64,000 nt of DNA from Stenogyne calaminthoides (taxonomy: Eukaryota > Streptophyta > Magnoliopsida > Lamiales > Lamiaceae), in assembly GCA_037126765.1 (NCBI GenBank), contig JBBCBC010000025.1:11563639-11627638 (forward strand). Direction: 5' to 3'. Below, in pieces: positions 10,311 through 22,992 of this stretch. Made by a program: the position numbers and the translations under genes. Below the pieces are notes generated by a model. It was given only the letters and a program-made list of their open reading frames with translations. It searched no databases and was not told the DNA's origin. Position 1 is the first letter of the stretch. Each line of letters opens with the position of its first letter.

Positions 10311-10789
10311 CTTTCTACTACAACACACCTGATGCTAAAACCAACATCCGAACTTGTGTCAGGAAAGAAACAAATAATAGTCATTCAGAGAACAACTACT
10401 ATTCAACCAAATCATAAATATAAACAAACACAAGCACCAACTACATCAGCAGTGTACTTATGCCAAAGTATCCAACAACATAAAGTAAATGACAAAAATA
10501 TAAACCTATCAACTAGTTGTCCATTAACAAAGTTTAAAAAATAAAGAGCAGAAATAAAAGATTACAGCACAAACAGGAAATTTATAAAGAAATAAAGGGA
10601 AGGACTGGGCCAAGGAATGGCTACATCTCCATAATCTGCAAATGCTCCTCCATACTTCAAAATTCCCAGCTGTCTTGAATCCAATCACCAGTTATCAACT
10701 CCATAAAGTTGATCAATGATAGAAATGCTCTCTGGAGATTAATTATCCCTGGAAAGTGTCACCAACACCTCATCATCGGTTATAATCGT

Positions 10790-11027
10790 GGGCTATCATC
10801 AACGGTTCAAAGATCATCGGTACCATTTGTTCAAAGAAAGCGGCAGAAAGATCGATGTTGAGTACATCTTCCACAGCATCCTCCACGGCCTCATTAACAA
10901 CATCTTGTACAACATCCTCCACCTCTCTATCTTCAGCATTATTCTAATCAGCAGAAACATCAACATCATCTTCAGCAGCATCCGATGCATCATCCTTCTC
11001 ACCTGCATGGCCAGATGGACCAACTCC
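10790..11027 (-). pseudogene. C-terminal part of element B third ORF, cut off by element C
   Basis: Minus strand continues the acidic and glycine-rich tail interrupted at 20083. It is joined to that part by the near-duplicated ACTCC/GCTCC flanks of element C. It is rich in GAT/GAA/GTT codons (Asp, Glu, Val) in one frame. No domain is visible. The remaining 10311-10789 between this and the PPT is non-coding. Confidence 0.6.
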
Positions 11028-12845
11028 TGTTGGGATCATACTGAAAAGTATGCTTTTTACTTTGTATAATCGAAACTGAATTTTCAGACTTATTTACTGA
11101 AATAAATTGTTTATCACTGATGCTTTAAATATGATTGAATTTTACATATATTTCTTGCATAACTGTTCAATAATTAAATGACGTGTTACATCAGTAGTTA
11201 ATTTAGTGATACCGATCACGAAAGATTAAATTAACAAATCCTTTGTAACTAAAAAGTCGCCATTCACGACCTAGATGGAAATGAAAAACCATCGCGAAAA
11301 GGTTGAGGTGTAAGGCTCAGATTTGTTTGTCTTGACCAAGAGATTACACTAGTGCATGATCGATGTTGAATAGGACCTACTGGAGGATAAATTCTTGAAC
11401 CGAAACAAGGAAGAATTATACCTCGGTGGTTCGTTGTTTCTTAACCTTAGTCCCTTAAATAGGATCACGTGGGATTGGTAACTATTTCTTTGACTTATCA
11501 TGGGTAGAGAATCAGAGAGATTCAATACTTTTTATCTTGGGCAATATTATTGGTCACATGTGATTGCTAAGATTTAATCTGAAGAATCGTGTGCAAGTAC
11601 GCTTGCTTGATTTGCCCCCTGGGGAGGTTCATAAGTTTTATCATACCAAATCTTGCAAGTGGAATTAGTTTCCTAAGATGGATAATAATGTTGAACCGTT
11701 CTCGACCAAGGACAAAAGATATTAATTAACGGAAAGCTATTTCAAAGGGCTTGAATTAATTAATGGGCTAGATAATCTTAAACACGGGAAATAATGATCG
11801 GGAGCCATATTGACTGTAATATGGGTTAAGATGGATAGTGCAATATTAATTATGTAGTGGGATTAATTAATATTTATGGGCTTGAATTATATTGTGGCTC
11901 AATATTAGATATTCAAGATCCATTAGAAGGTCCAATCTTAATTCTCCTAAAGGCCCCCTGAGTAGCCCAACAAATAGTCCAATAACTGAAAAAGGTGATT
12001 AAAATAAAATAAATATTGTTGCTTAATTTTTCCTCAAATTTTCGAAATTTATGGATAAAAGAGGGAGAAATATTTTCTTTGAATTTTGTTATGGAATGAA
12101 GATATGTATTCTTAGAATACAAGATTATCTCATTAAATTCAAGAAATCTCCCACTTGGTTATCTATATGGAATTTTCGAAATTTTTGAGAATAATGGGCA
12201 AGAAAGATTTTCTTGATTTTCTTGAAAAGATATTATGGAAGATATGTATTTCTTGAAATACATGAATATCTCACAAATTCAAGAAGATCCAAATCTTGGA
12301 TTCTTGCAAGGCATTATTTTCGAAAATTACCATAGCAAATAGAGAAGGTGGGATTTTGTGGAATATTATAATTATGGGAAAAAGAATATAGGAGATATAT
12401 TCAAGATTTCTTGGTGACCAAGAAAAGTCTTTTCCAACATTGATTTTGGACCCAAAATTTCGACCACCTCCTATCTATAAATAGGGGATGATTAGTTCAT
12501 TCCCAAGTACAATTCCATGTCTTTGGAAATATTAGCAAATCCACAAAAAGGTGGTGCAACAAAGTTTATTTTTTCCTTTTGTTAATTGTTAAACGAGTGT
12601 CCTTCCACCGGATAGTTGAGCAAAGGGCTAAGGGAATACTTGGGAAGTCCTTTTGGTTAGTCCGTCCGAGTCCGTCCATCCCAAGAATGCGTTCACGTAA
12701 ACCCGAATATGCTAGTAATAATTTTTTAATGAATTAAATTTTGTTGCATTTAAATTTGATTAATATAGGATTAATTCATGCTAAATAATTAATGAATTAA
12801 ATTTGTATTTAAATATTCACCTCGAATAGATCTCATTCCCCAACA
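11028..12845 (+). repeat. 5' LTR of element C
   Basis: Starts TGTTGGGATC and ends ATTCCCCAACA. A TATA box lies in CTATCTATAAATAGGGG (about 12472-12488). It is homologous over its length to 18231-20077. Confidence 0.92.
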
Positions 12846-13640
12846 ATCGGTATCAAAGCCACGGTTTAAGACTCTGAATTTTTAAATTGTAATTTAATTA
12901 AATGGACATTAAATTTGAAATTGGATAGTAGAACTGTTAGATCTATTTTGCGGTATCCAATTGTCATGGATTTTAATGTGTTTATTTTGCATGCATATAA
13001 ACCGTGGTTTTTTTTTTATTCGATTAGCTTCGGATTTGTTTTGCCTCGTGAGAAAAATCCACGAGTAGACTAGGAATTTGTTTGATTTGATCAATGTAAT
13101 AGACTAGTCTAGATCTAGGTTTATTTATTTTTTGTAAATAAATTGTAACCGGATCGAGAACGAAGAGATAAAAAGAATTAAAGGATGAAATCCGAACCAG
13201 CGCGTGGCGCGCCGCTGGCACGCACGGGCGTTAGGGGGCAGGGCAGGGCGGGCGTCTTTTGAGGATGAGGCAACGGGCGCAAAGGATCTTGGCGCTCGAA
13301 GGCCGGGCAGACGGGCGGAAAATGCTGCCGCTGCCAGGCGATCTGAATCGCACTCTCGGGATCTTGGGACGCCGTAGCCAAGAGTCGCCTTGACGCCCCG
13401 AGAACCTCTCGCCGATACCTCTCGAGGCGTCTTGAAAGGCATCAAGGCGTGGCTTTTTTTGGCGATCTTAAGTGCCGAAATTGCCGAGGTCGCCCCAAGT
13501 GGCGGCCTGATCTTGACGTGCATTCCGGCGCGAGTCGCTGGCGTGGCGGTTCGAGACGCAAGTAATTTTTTAGAGACGAACGAGTGGGAGAAATTCGAGA
13601 CGTGTTTCTTCAAGATCAAGCTAAGAAAAATCAAACCATG
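12846..13640 (+). other. Element C primer-binding site and leader with a GC-rich island
   Basis: Just after the LTR lies CGGTATCAAAGCC, a decayed form of the initiator-methionine tRNA complement. Bases about 13195-13560 are sharply GC-rich, against an AT-rich surrounding, and contain many CG dinucleotides and GGCG/CGCC words. Open frames exist on both strands there, but I recognise none and they look like by-products of composition. The island ends shortly before a possible gag ATG at about 13638. Confidence 0.6.
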
Positions 13641-15000
13641 ACAATTGGATAATTTGTGCCCAATATGTTTATTTTTACTGTTTTTTGCTTGATTTATTTG
13701 TGTTATCTTATGCTTTATTTAATTTGTTTAAATGTGCTTGCATGAGGGTTGCCAAATGGAAAAATCTCAACTTCAAAATTACTAAGTATGTTTAAATAAT
13801 TAATTGACAATTTTATTCCGGATAATAAAATTGAATTAATTTTGACCTCCATGATTTATTTATTTGTGAATTCTTTTGGAGAAATTCCCCAATGGATTGG
13901 TCAAAAGATAGGTTTCACATGAATGAATTCCAAACGGATGATTGTGGGTTATTACTAGTGGCGATGACCCTCCCAACGAGGCTCAATCAAAGCGAAATAG
14001 TAATCCTCAGATTTAATCATGGTTATTACTTAGGTATAAAATTGATATGCATATACTTCTCCCGAGTCCTGTCGATTTTATATTGGTCAAGTAGGAACCA
14101 ACTATTAATCTGGATATTAAATGTTTATAAATCGTTCTTGTTTGTAACTTTGCTTGAATGTGTTTAAATAATGACCCACCCAACGTGGCTTATTTAAACT
14201 GTTTTTTGAGATGTTGGGCGATGCATGTTCATTTTTTTTTTTATTTTTAAATATGATGAATGTGATCGAACCTTGTGATATACTTGTGCTATTGCATATA
14301 GTTGTTTATTTCATTCGAGATGTCGTTACTTTTTAATCCAATTTGTTATTATACTTAAAGTCAATACAATATGTATGGAAACTATATTGATTGGAAAATT
14401 ATAATTGTCCTAACTGCACAAAAGCACAAGTGGATTTTGACACACAAAAATCAGATGAGCCAACTGACGAGTCAAAACATGCGGGACTCGTCAGATCACC
14501 TTACGAGAGATGTCGTCAAAAATGGTGGAGGAAAAAACCGTGAGGGATTACGTCCTCAAAATAGATGGCCCATCTGAACAAACTTGAGATTCTCGAAAGT
14601 CAGATTATGATCTGGAGACTCGATGAATTTGGTACTTCACTCTCTGCCCAAAAAGTTTTTGAGCATTTTGGCCTCGCTAGCTAATTTGTTGCAAGCTTTT
14701 GGTCTCGGCAGAAATGATGAAGAGTCACCAAACTCAAGCTTTGACGGCAAGTGGTCCATCTTCATTTTCTAGGCCAAGGATAGGCAAGATAAAGAAGAGG
14801 ACAAATGCCATAAGCAATAAAACTCAACTGTTGCCAAGGGCAATGGTAAGATGAGGAATGCTTGTTGTGTCAAGGAAAATCCAAAGAGGAAGTGCTTAAG
14901 CTACGGTGAGAGAGGACAATGGAGGTTTTACCTATTCCAACCCCAAAAGGGACGGAAAGAAAGGTAATTCTCACGCACTAGTTGTTGAAACTTGTTTAGC
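13640..15000 (+). pseudogene. Element C gag remnant
   Basis: No long frame survives. Fragments in different frames suggest a copia gag, including a degraded zinc-knuckle region near 14885-14930 (KCLSYGERGQW, where CX2CX4HX4C would be expected and most ligands are lost). Assigned mainly by position between leader and protease. Confidence 0.45.
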
Positions 15001-15017
15001 GGCGTATACTTCTCATT

Positions 15018-17816
15018 CGTGGGTGGTTGATACGAGATCCACTAATCATGTTGGCTTCACGGGTTCTAAATGATCCGGAAACGTAGTGGGAGTGAGATCC
15101 TCATCACACTGGGCAACGTTATTTAAAGTAGAAGACATTGCAATGCTAATGTAAGTGGCGATATTGCAATGCTACGGTAGTAACGATTATTGCAATACTA
15201 CGCAAGTAGCGAGACATTGCAATGCTACATGAGTAGCGATTAAAAGCGATGGGAGAAGTGCACCTATCTTTTGAAGATAAAGTTTTTTTGAGATTATCTT
15301 TATGTTCCCAATTTTAGAAAGAATTCACTTTCAGTTTCTAAAATTCGATTAAAGGACACTAAGTTTCTTCTAATAAGAATGACATCATTTTTGAAATGAT
15401 GAGTGTATCTGATACGGGAATTGATGGAAAATCTCTATACAATTAATCGCACACCCTCACGAAAATGTATCCTATAACACATCAATTGTTTCCGAGAAAA
15501 GAAAACGTTCATCAGACGTGAACGAGATACTTCTTTGGCATCTAAGATTAGGTCATATAAATCCAAAGAGGATCCAAAGGTTGGTGAAAGATGGTTCACT
15601 GGAGCGTCTCCAAGTTGAATCGATTCCAACATGCGAATCATGTTTGGAGGGTAATATGACCAAGAGGGCATTTGGAGCCAAGGGGAATAGGGCCAAAGAA
15701 GTGTTAGAGATCGTTCACACAGATGTATGTAGTCCAATGTCAACCAAAGCAAGAGGAGGTTATGAGTAATTTTATTGATGATTACTCAAGGTACATTTTC
15801 CTTATGAAGCATGAATCTGAGACCTTTGAGAAAATCTAAGAATTTAAGGCTCAAGCAGAGAATCATATGGAAAAACGTATCAAGTCTCTACAATCTGATC
15901 GTGGAGGCGAATACCTCAGCGATGAGTTTTTGAACTACTTATCTGATGAAGGGATTGTATCCCAGCTCACTGCACCCGGAACCCCTCAACAAAATGGGGT
16001 TTGCAGAGCGAAGCAACATAATTCTTTTGGGAATGGTTAGATCAATGATGAGTTATACGGATCTTCCCGAGTCGTTCTGGGGTCATACCTTGGAAAACAG
16101 TGACTTACATTCTGAACTTGGTGCTATCCAAATCGGTTCCCCAAACTCCCAAAGAATTGTGGAGCGGGCACAAGCCTAGTATGAGACACATGAGAACTTT
16201 GGGGTGTTCGGCCTATGTGTTGGACAAGGAAACCAGTAAATTGGATCCTCGATCAGAGTTAAGGTTGTTTGTAGGATACCCCGAGGGAACAAAAGGGTGT
16301 ATGTTCTATAGTCCCGAAGATCAAAAGGTGGTCATCAGCACCCACTTTAGATTTTTGGATGAAGACTATATGAACCAAAGAAAACCCAGAAGTGAGATTA
16401 CCTTAAATGAGCTTAGAGGGCAAACCTCAGTGCCAACTGTACTAGATGATATACCAAACTATATGCTTTCACAACCGGAGCCTCGTCATAGTGGGAGGGT
16501 TGTTAGACAGCCCGAGAGATTCATGGGAATAGGAGAGTCCTTGGACTTGATTCCCGGAATTAGACCCATGGACATATGACGAGGCACTCCAAGATAAGGA
16601 TGCAAATTCTTGGCAAACAGCAATGAAAGCCAAAGTGGGTTCTATGTTTCATAATAGAATGTGGGAGCTAGTCGAACCACTTAATGGGGTCAAACCCATT
16701 AGATGCAAGTGGGTATATAAGAGGAAAAGAGGACCGGATGGGAAGGTTGAAACCTTTAAAGCAAGACTAGTGGCGAAACGTTATACTCAGAAAGAAGGGA
16801 TCGATTATGAGGAAACTTTTCGCCCGTAGCCATGCTTAAGTCCATCCGTATTCTCTTATCGATTGCTGCGCATTTCGACTTTGAAATCTGGCAAATAGAT
16901 GTCAAGACAGTTTTCCTTAGCGGAAGTCTTGATGGAGAGATCTATATGCAACAACCCCAAGGTTTCATTGAAACAGGCCAAGAACACCAATTTTGTAAGC
17001 TCAAGAAGTCCATTTACGGACTCAAACAGACATCCAGAGCTTGGAATCAATGTTTTGATCATGTTATAAAGTCTTATGGGTTTGATCAAAATGAGTTTGA
17101 AAGTTGTGTGTATAAAAAGCGTGTCGGAACTGCATTGGTATTCTTAGTACTATACGTAGACGACATTCTGATCATCGGGAACGATGTGAAGGTGTTATCA
17201 GACGTAAGGGCGTGGCTTTCAAAACAGTTTGATATGAAGGACTTAGGGGAAGCCGGACACATCCTTGGGATCAAAATCACTCGAGATCGCAAGAAAAGGA
17301 TGATAGGCTTATCGCAAGCTTCATACATAGATACTGTCTTGAAACGCTTTAGCATGCATGATTCCAAGAAAGGATTCGTACCTTTCAGGCATGGAATCCA
17401 TCTATCCAAGAAAATGTCCCCTAAGACGCAAAAGGAGATAGATGACATGAAAGGTATTCCTTATGCTTCGGCTATCGGAAGCCTTATGTATGCAATGCTG
17501 TGTACGAGACCAGATATTTGCTTTGCCGTAGGCATGGTGGCAAGATATCAAAGTAACCCCGGGAAAGAGCATTGGATGGCACTTAAAAACATTCTGAAGT
17601 ATCTGAAAAGAGAATGTTGGTTTATCAGTCAGGTAGTCCAATCCCCATCGGTTACACGGACTCGGATTTCCAATCAGATTTAGATTCCAGAAATTATCTA
17701 CCTCAGTTAGTGTGTTTTCATTTGGGAAGTGTAGCCATCAAATGGACGAGTGTGAAGCAGAAATGCATCACTGACTCAACCATGGAAGTCGGGTAAGTAG
17801 CTGCTTAATTGTGAAG
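15018..17816 (+). pseudogene. Element C pol: protease, integrase, reverse transcriptase, RNase H remnants
   Basis: Protease is seen as WVVDTRSTNHV near 15020-15055, where the catalytic DTG/DSG triad reads DTR. A 26-bp tandem repeat follows (see separate entry). Integrase starts with the HHCC region LLWHLRLGHIN near 15530 and CESCLEG near 15635, then SDRGGEY and a frameshifted PQQNG region near 15985. Reverse transcriptase spans about 16620-17450: CKWVYKRK, VARL-like segments, IDVKTVFLSG and the YVDDIL catalytic box (17154-17171). RNase H is short and frameshifted (about 17610-17800). Stops and frameshifts occur at about 15770, 15838, 16175, 16580 and 16828. It encoded the copia polyprotein for reverse transcription and integration and cannot do so now. 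Lineage within copia is left open. Confidence 0.88.
15137..15240 (+). repeat. 26-bp tandem repeat, four units, in element C
   Basis: Units begin at 15137, 15163, 15189 and 15216, each starting ATTGCAAT(G/A)CTA followed by a variable AGTAGCGAT-like half. They lie between protease and integrase in pol. Spacing is 26, 26 and 27 bp. Because 26 is not a multiple of three, their expansion would have shifted the reading frame. Confidence 0.85.
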
Positions 17817-18230
17817 CAGTGAAAGAACCGATTGGGCTCTAGATCTTCTTAGTGGACTTGGATGGTGTTCTGAATTTGTCTAGCAATATCTGCTAGGGGC
17901 AGTTGCAAATTCAAGAGAACCAAGAGTCCACGAGTCAAACAAACACATTAAAGGAAAGACATCTTATACGAGAAATTGTTAAGAGAGGAGATATAGATGT
18001 GGCAAAGATAGCGTCTGAGGACAACTAAGCGCGATCCATTCACAAAGTGTCTCGCCTCTGAATACATTCGAGAGACATGTGAGTGGAATGGGTGTCAAGA
18101 CCGTGTCAATCTGCTTTGAGTATAAGTGGGAGAAATTATTAGGTTAGGTGTAGGTGACATTAGATGTCACGGACTACTCGAGACGTGTTGTAGTATACTT
18201 AAAAAGCGACTTTGAGTATAAGTGGGAGAT

Positions 18231-20077
18231 TGTTTGGATTATCTTTGAAAAGTATGATTTTTACTTTGTATAATCGAAACCAATTTTCGGACTTATTTAT
18301 TGAAATAAATTGTTTATCACCGATGCTTTAAATATGATTGAATGTTACATATATTTCTTTGCATAACTGTTCAATAATTAAATGCGTGTTACATCAGTAG
18401 TTAATTTAGTGATACCGGATCACGAAAGATTAAATTAATAGTCCTTGTAACTAAAAAGTACGCCATTCACGACCTAGATGGAAATGAAAAACCATCGCGA
18501 AAGGTTGAGGTGTAAGGCTCATATTGGTTTGTCTTGACCAAGAGATTACACTAGTGCATGATGATCTGATAATAGGACCTCTGAGGAGGATAAATTCTTG
18601 AACCCAACAAGGAAGAATTAGACCTCGATGGTTCGTTGTTTCTTAACCTTCGTCCCTTAAATAGGATCACGTGGGATTGGTAACTATTGCTTTGACTTAT
18701 CATGGGTAGCGAATCGGAGATTCAATACTTTTTATCTTGGGCAATATTATTGGTCACATGTGATTGCTAAGATTTAATACGAAGAATCGTGTGTGCAAGT
18801 ACGCTTTGCTTGATTTGCCCCTTGGGAGGTTCATAAGTTTTATCATACCAAATCTTGCAATTGGAATTAGTTTCCTTATGGATAATAATGTTGAACCGTT
18901 CTCGACCAAGGACAAAAGATATTAATTAATGGAAAGCTATTTCAAAGGGCTTGAATTAATTAATGGGCTAGATAATCTTAAACACGGGAAATAATGATCC
19001 GGAGCCATATTGATCGTAATATGGGTTAAGATGGATAGTCTTGATATTAATTATGTAGTGGGATTAATTAATATTTATGGGCTTGAATTATATTGTGGCT
19101 CAATATTAGATATTCAAGATCCATTAGAAGGTCCAATCTTAATTCTCCTAAAGGCCCCCGAGTAACCCAACAAATAGTCCAATAACCTAAAAAAAGTGAT
19201 TAAAATAAAATAAATATTGTTGCTTAATTTTTCCTCTAATTTTTGAAATTTATGGATAAAAGAGGAGAAATATTTTCTTTGAATTTTGTTATGGAATGAA
19301 GATATGTATTCTTGGAATACCGTTTATCTCATTAAATTCAAGAAATCTCCCACTTGGTTATCTATATGGAATTTTTGAAATTTTTGAGAATAATGGGCAA
19401 GAAAGATTTTCTTGATTTTCTTGAAAAGATATTATGGAAGATATGTATTTCTTGAAATACAAGAATATCTCATAAATTCAAGAAGATCCAAATCTTGGAT
19501 TCTTGCAAGGCATTATTTTCAAAAATTACCATAGCAAAAATAGAGAAGGTGGGATTTTGTGGAATATTATAATTATGGGAAAAAAGAATATAGGAGATAT
19601 ATTCAAGATTTCTTGGTGACCAAGAAAAGTCTTTTTCCCACATTGATTTTGGACCCAAAATTTCGACCACCTCCTATCTATAAATAGGGGATGATTAGTT
19701 CATTCCCAAGTACAATTCCATGTGCTGGAAATATTAGCAAATCCACAAAGGTGGTGCAACAAAGTTTATTTTTTCCTTTTGTTAATTGTTCGACGAGTGT
19801 CCTTCCACCGGATAGTTGAGCAAGGGCTAAGGGAATACTTGGGAAGTCCTTTTGGTTAGTCCGTCCGACCAAGTCAACGCCCATCCCAAGAGGTACATTC
19901 ACGTAAACCCGTAGATTCCGCATGCGTAGATTTTACGTGGCTTTTTATATGCATGATATGTTGTTGCAATTATTATTTGAATTAATATAGGATTAATTCA
20001 TGCTAGTAATAATTAATTAATTAAATTTGTATTTAAATATTCACCCCGAATAGATCTGTGCAACTCATTCCCCAACA
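18231..20077 (+). repeat. 3' LTR of element C
   Basis: Starts TGTTTGGATT and ends ATTCCCCAACA. It is preceded by the PPT AAGTGGGAGAT. Many small insertions and deletions against 11028-12845 show independent decay. Confidence 0.92.
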
Positions 20078-20082
20078 GCTCC

Positions 20083-22051
20083 ATCATCACCACCATCATT
20101 ATCCCCATCATCAGGTGGTCCTCTCCCTGTTGGAGTAAAAGCGGGTTTTCTCCGTATAGGTTTGTTTGCTTAAGTAGAGCATCTATGTTCTGCTGGATGG
20201 AAGTAATTTGATCAGAAATGAAAGAATTTGTAAAAAGAACAGAGGGTGTACCATCTCTTCTGGTTACTGTATAAGGAATGTTGCCAACAGGATGGGCAAC
20301 ATTTTCAGCTTGTTGTTCAGGATCAAATAAAGGAAGATCCACAATTCTGTTTCCACCTTTTAGCACATGAGATATTCCAAAACTTGGAACAAATCCACTA
20401 ATTCTTTCACCTTTTGGCCTCTCAAATTCTAACTTATCCAAGAACTGACAGATTAAAATTGGATAAGGAAGAATACTTCCTTCTGAGTGTTTGCCAACAA
20501 ATGTCATCATGTTATCAAATATAACATGTCCCAGGTTAAACCTGTTCAAGTGTACAATTTTGTACAACAAGAAGGTTTGCTCTTTGGTTAACACAGTGGA
20601 GTTCTTTGAGGGTAGCCAATTGGAAACAAGCAACTTATGCATCACAGAATACAAGGAGGTCAATTTGGCAGTAGAAAACTGTTAAGTCCATTCAGAATAC
20701 CTTCCACCAGTGATGACAAACATCACTTCCTTAATATCTAGCTCAACATTATCTTCCTCAGTTTGTCTAGTTTTTAGAGAGATATTGATAAGCCTAGGAT
20801 TGATTGTTACCACAGTGTATCTGAATCTTATCTTTCCATAGTTTGAAGACTTCCAATTGCCACAACACCTTTTCAAATTTGCATAAAATTCAGCAACCCA
20901 ACCAACATAATACGGCTTAGCATATTGAAGAGCATGCATCAATGATCTACTTTCTAGAAAACCAATCAGGTTATTTGCTTCAAAGTATGGGATTTTAATG
21001 ATCCTTTCATCTATTATGTTCCTTTTTTTGCAAAGATTTAACCACAGCAGACTTTCTATTATACTCTTTCTTATCATCATGTTCAGAGTCAGATTCGATT
21101 ACCTCATCAAAGATTTGATCAAGCACATCATCAGACTCATCTTGTTCAGGTTCATTTTCATCAGGTTCCTCTTCCTCGGGTTCCTCAGCTTCAGGTTCCT
21201 CTTCCTCAGGTTCCTCAGCTTCACGATCAATTTCTGGTTCAGAATCAGATGATTCAGCAACATCTGCAGCAGTATTCACAGGAGGATCATTTTTCTTTTT
21301 GGTTCTCCTTTTACTTTTAGCCAACAACTCTTGCATGGTTAAGTCATCATCTGAATCTTTTGGCTCAGCAACAGGAACATTTGGAATTTCCATCTCTTCA
21401 TTAGAGTCCTCTACAGTGATAGGATCATTAGAACAACCATCAGTTCTCTTAGGACGCTTTCCAGTGTAGTCAACCTTTTTGCCTAGGTTTCTCTGTGACA
21501 TTCTCCTCTTTCTCCATCTACCAACACCTCTTCTAGGGAGCCAATTGCTTCTTCCTCAGCCTAATGTTCTTCAATTTCTCCCCCATTCCTTCTTAATCAG
21601 AGGAATCAACATTATGCATTTCAACATCGGTTGTTTGTGTAGGGTTTTCAGGAGGGTTTTTTATGAATGGGAGTTTAAAGGGTATTTACGAGAAGGTTCT
21701 TCAGCCAAAGGTCTGGCAGAGAGATCAACATAGTCAGAAACATTTACCAAGTTAGAACCAAAATAAATGTCAGGTAATACGATCGGGTTCTGTTCAACGG
21801 CTTGTTTTACAAGAAGAGCAACAAGTGATTTTGGAGCGGAATCAGGAATGTGTAAAGCAGGAGGTTTAGGAGTGGAAGAAGACGATGATCCACCAACATT
21901 TGTGGAATCATAATCTAGGTTTTGTGCGGCAATTTCTGCGAGAAGGTTCAGAGGGTTTGAATTTTCTGGAGAGGAAGATTTCAAGGAGAAGGGTTTGCAT
22001 GAGTTTGTGACTGATTTCGAGTGACCGATGGATTTTGTTTTTCAGCCATTT
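20083..22051 (-). pseudogene. Element B third ORF, N-terminal and central part (plant transposon/env-like protein)
   Basis: Read on the minus strand from an ATG near 22050 (MAEKQNPSVTRNQ), then pieces at 21984-21661, 21501-21007, 21080-20682 and 20663-20083 in shifting frames. Features in order: a Ser/Pro-rich head, a KRP-type basic patch, a strongly acidic repeat (EEPEEEEP units, about 21235-21135), then a folded region containing WVAEFYANLKR, SNWLPSKNSTVLTKEQTFLL and FNLGHVIFDNMM. The last two match my memory of the 'putative plant transposon protein' family found as third ORFs of large plant retrotransposons. Function in the element life cycle is unknown. It is truncated by C and frameshifted. 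Confidence 0.72.
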
Positions 22052-22992
22052 CACCTCTTTTCTGTCCAAACAAATAAATACACAGTAATTAAAATAATGA
22101 AATCAGAAAATAGGAGGGAAAAGAAGCATGTGACTGAGAAATATGAAATAATACACGAACAAAAACAAACCTCGAATCCAATATGCAGCAACAATGATTT
22201 CAACTTTCAATATTAAACATCATAGATAAATTGAACATGAGTAGGAACAAAGGTAACCACCCACTATTTTTGAAGTCATGTGATCGTGTGATGTGTAAGA
22301 CCCGCCAAAAACATTTTCGAAAAACAGAAAACCATATCTAAAATTAAATAGACACAAATCAGTTCAAATAACTTGTTTAAACCACGAATTCAACTTATCC
22401 AGAACATTAAATGAATCATGTATGATAAATAAAGTTCGAATCACTTCAGGTTTCACAAAATGTCGGCACACATATATCTCAACACTCAATTTTGCATGAA
22501 ATTCATCATCAAAGTGTTGCATATTTTGAATTTTTCTATAAACACATGTTCACATTGATCCATCTTTTCAAAAGAGTGCATCGTAGTAGCGAGCTCCGTG
22601 CCCCATAGTTACTCAATGGATTGTGAACAAACATGGATGTATATTTAATCACCTTTTGAAAAGAGAACATCGTAGTAGCGAGCTCCGTGTCCCATAGTTA
22701 CTCAGTGATTACACATCTAAGTTGTGTTTTATTTTTAATGCATTTAAGAGATATATGTCCTGGACTCTGTATCTAAACCATTCAAACCATAAGATCAAAA
22801 CACTATCATTTAAAGCTCAAAAATAAGCAAAACACCAGTCAAACTCATTATTAGAACCACAATGTTGCTTCAAATGTTGGAAACATTTGTCACAACATCT
22901 AGTGTTTATTTTCAGATATAGCAAAGACCAAGAGATTTCCTAAGTGAAGAAAACCTCTCATAATCAAGGACTTTTGTGAAAATGTCAGCAAG
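22052..22992 (-). other. Element B spacer between RNase H and third ORF
   Basis: Non-coding AT-rich DNA. It holds an imperfect direct duplication: about 22566-22616 and 22653-22703 share a long core beginning CATCGTAGTAGCGAGCTCCG and ending CCCATAGTTACTCA. Nothing else recognised. Confidence 0.6.

Larger units (their letters stand above)
11028..20077 (+). mobile_element. Element C: degenerate Ty1/copia retrotransposon nested in B
   Basis: LTRs at 11028-12845 (1818 bp) and 18231-20077 (1847 bp), plus-strand orientation. Flanks ACTCC (11023-11027) and GCTCC (20078-20082) are a target duplication with one mismatch. Internal order: PBS-like sequence, long leader with a GC-rich island, gag remnant, protease, integrase, reverse transcriptase, RNase H remnant, PPT (AAGTGGGAGAT, 18220-18230). 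Pol carries many stops and frameshifts. LTR copies differ by many small indels, so C looks older or faster-decaying than A and B. Confidence 0.9.

Noticed and set aside
13125..13641. Open frames up to 169 codons in the GC-rich part of element C as real genes or bacterial DNA
   Set aside because: Several overlapping frames on both strands, as expected from GC-rich composition, no recognisable domain, and location in a retrotransposon leader.
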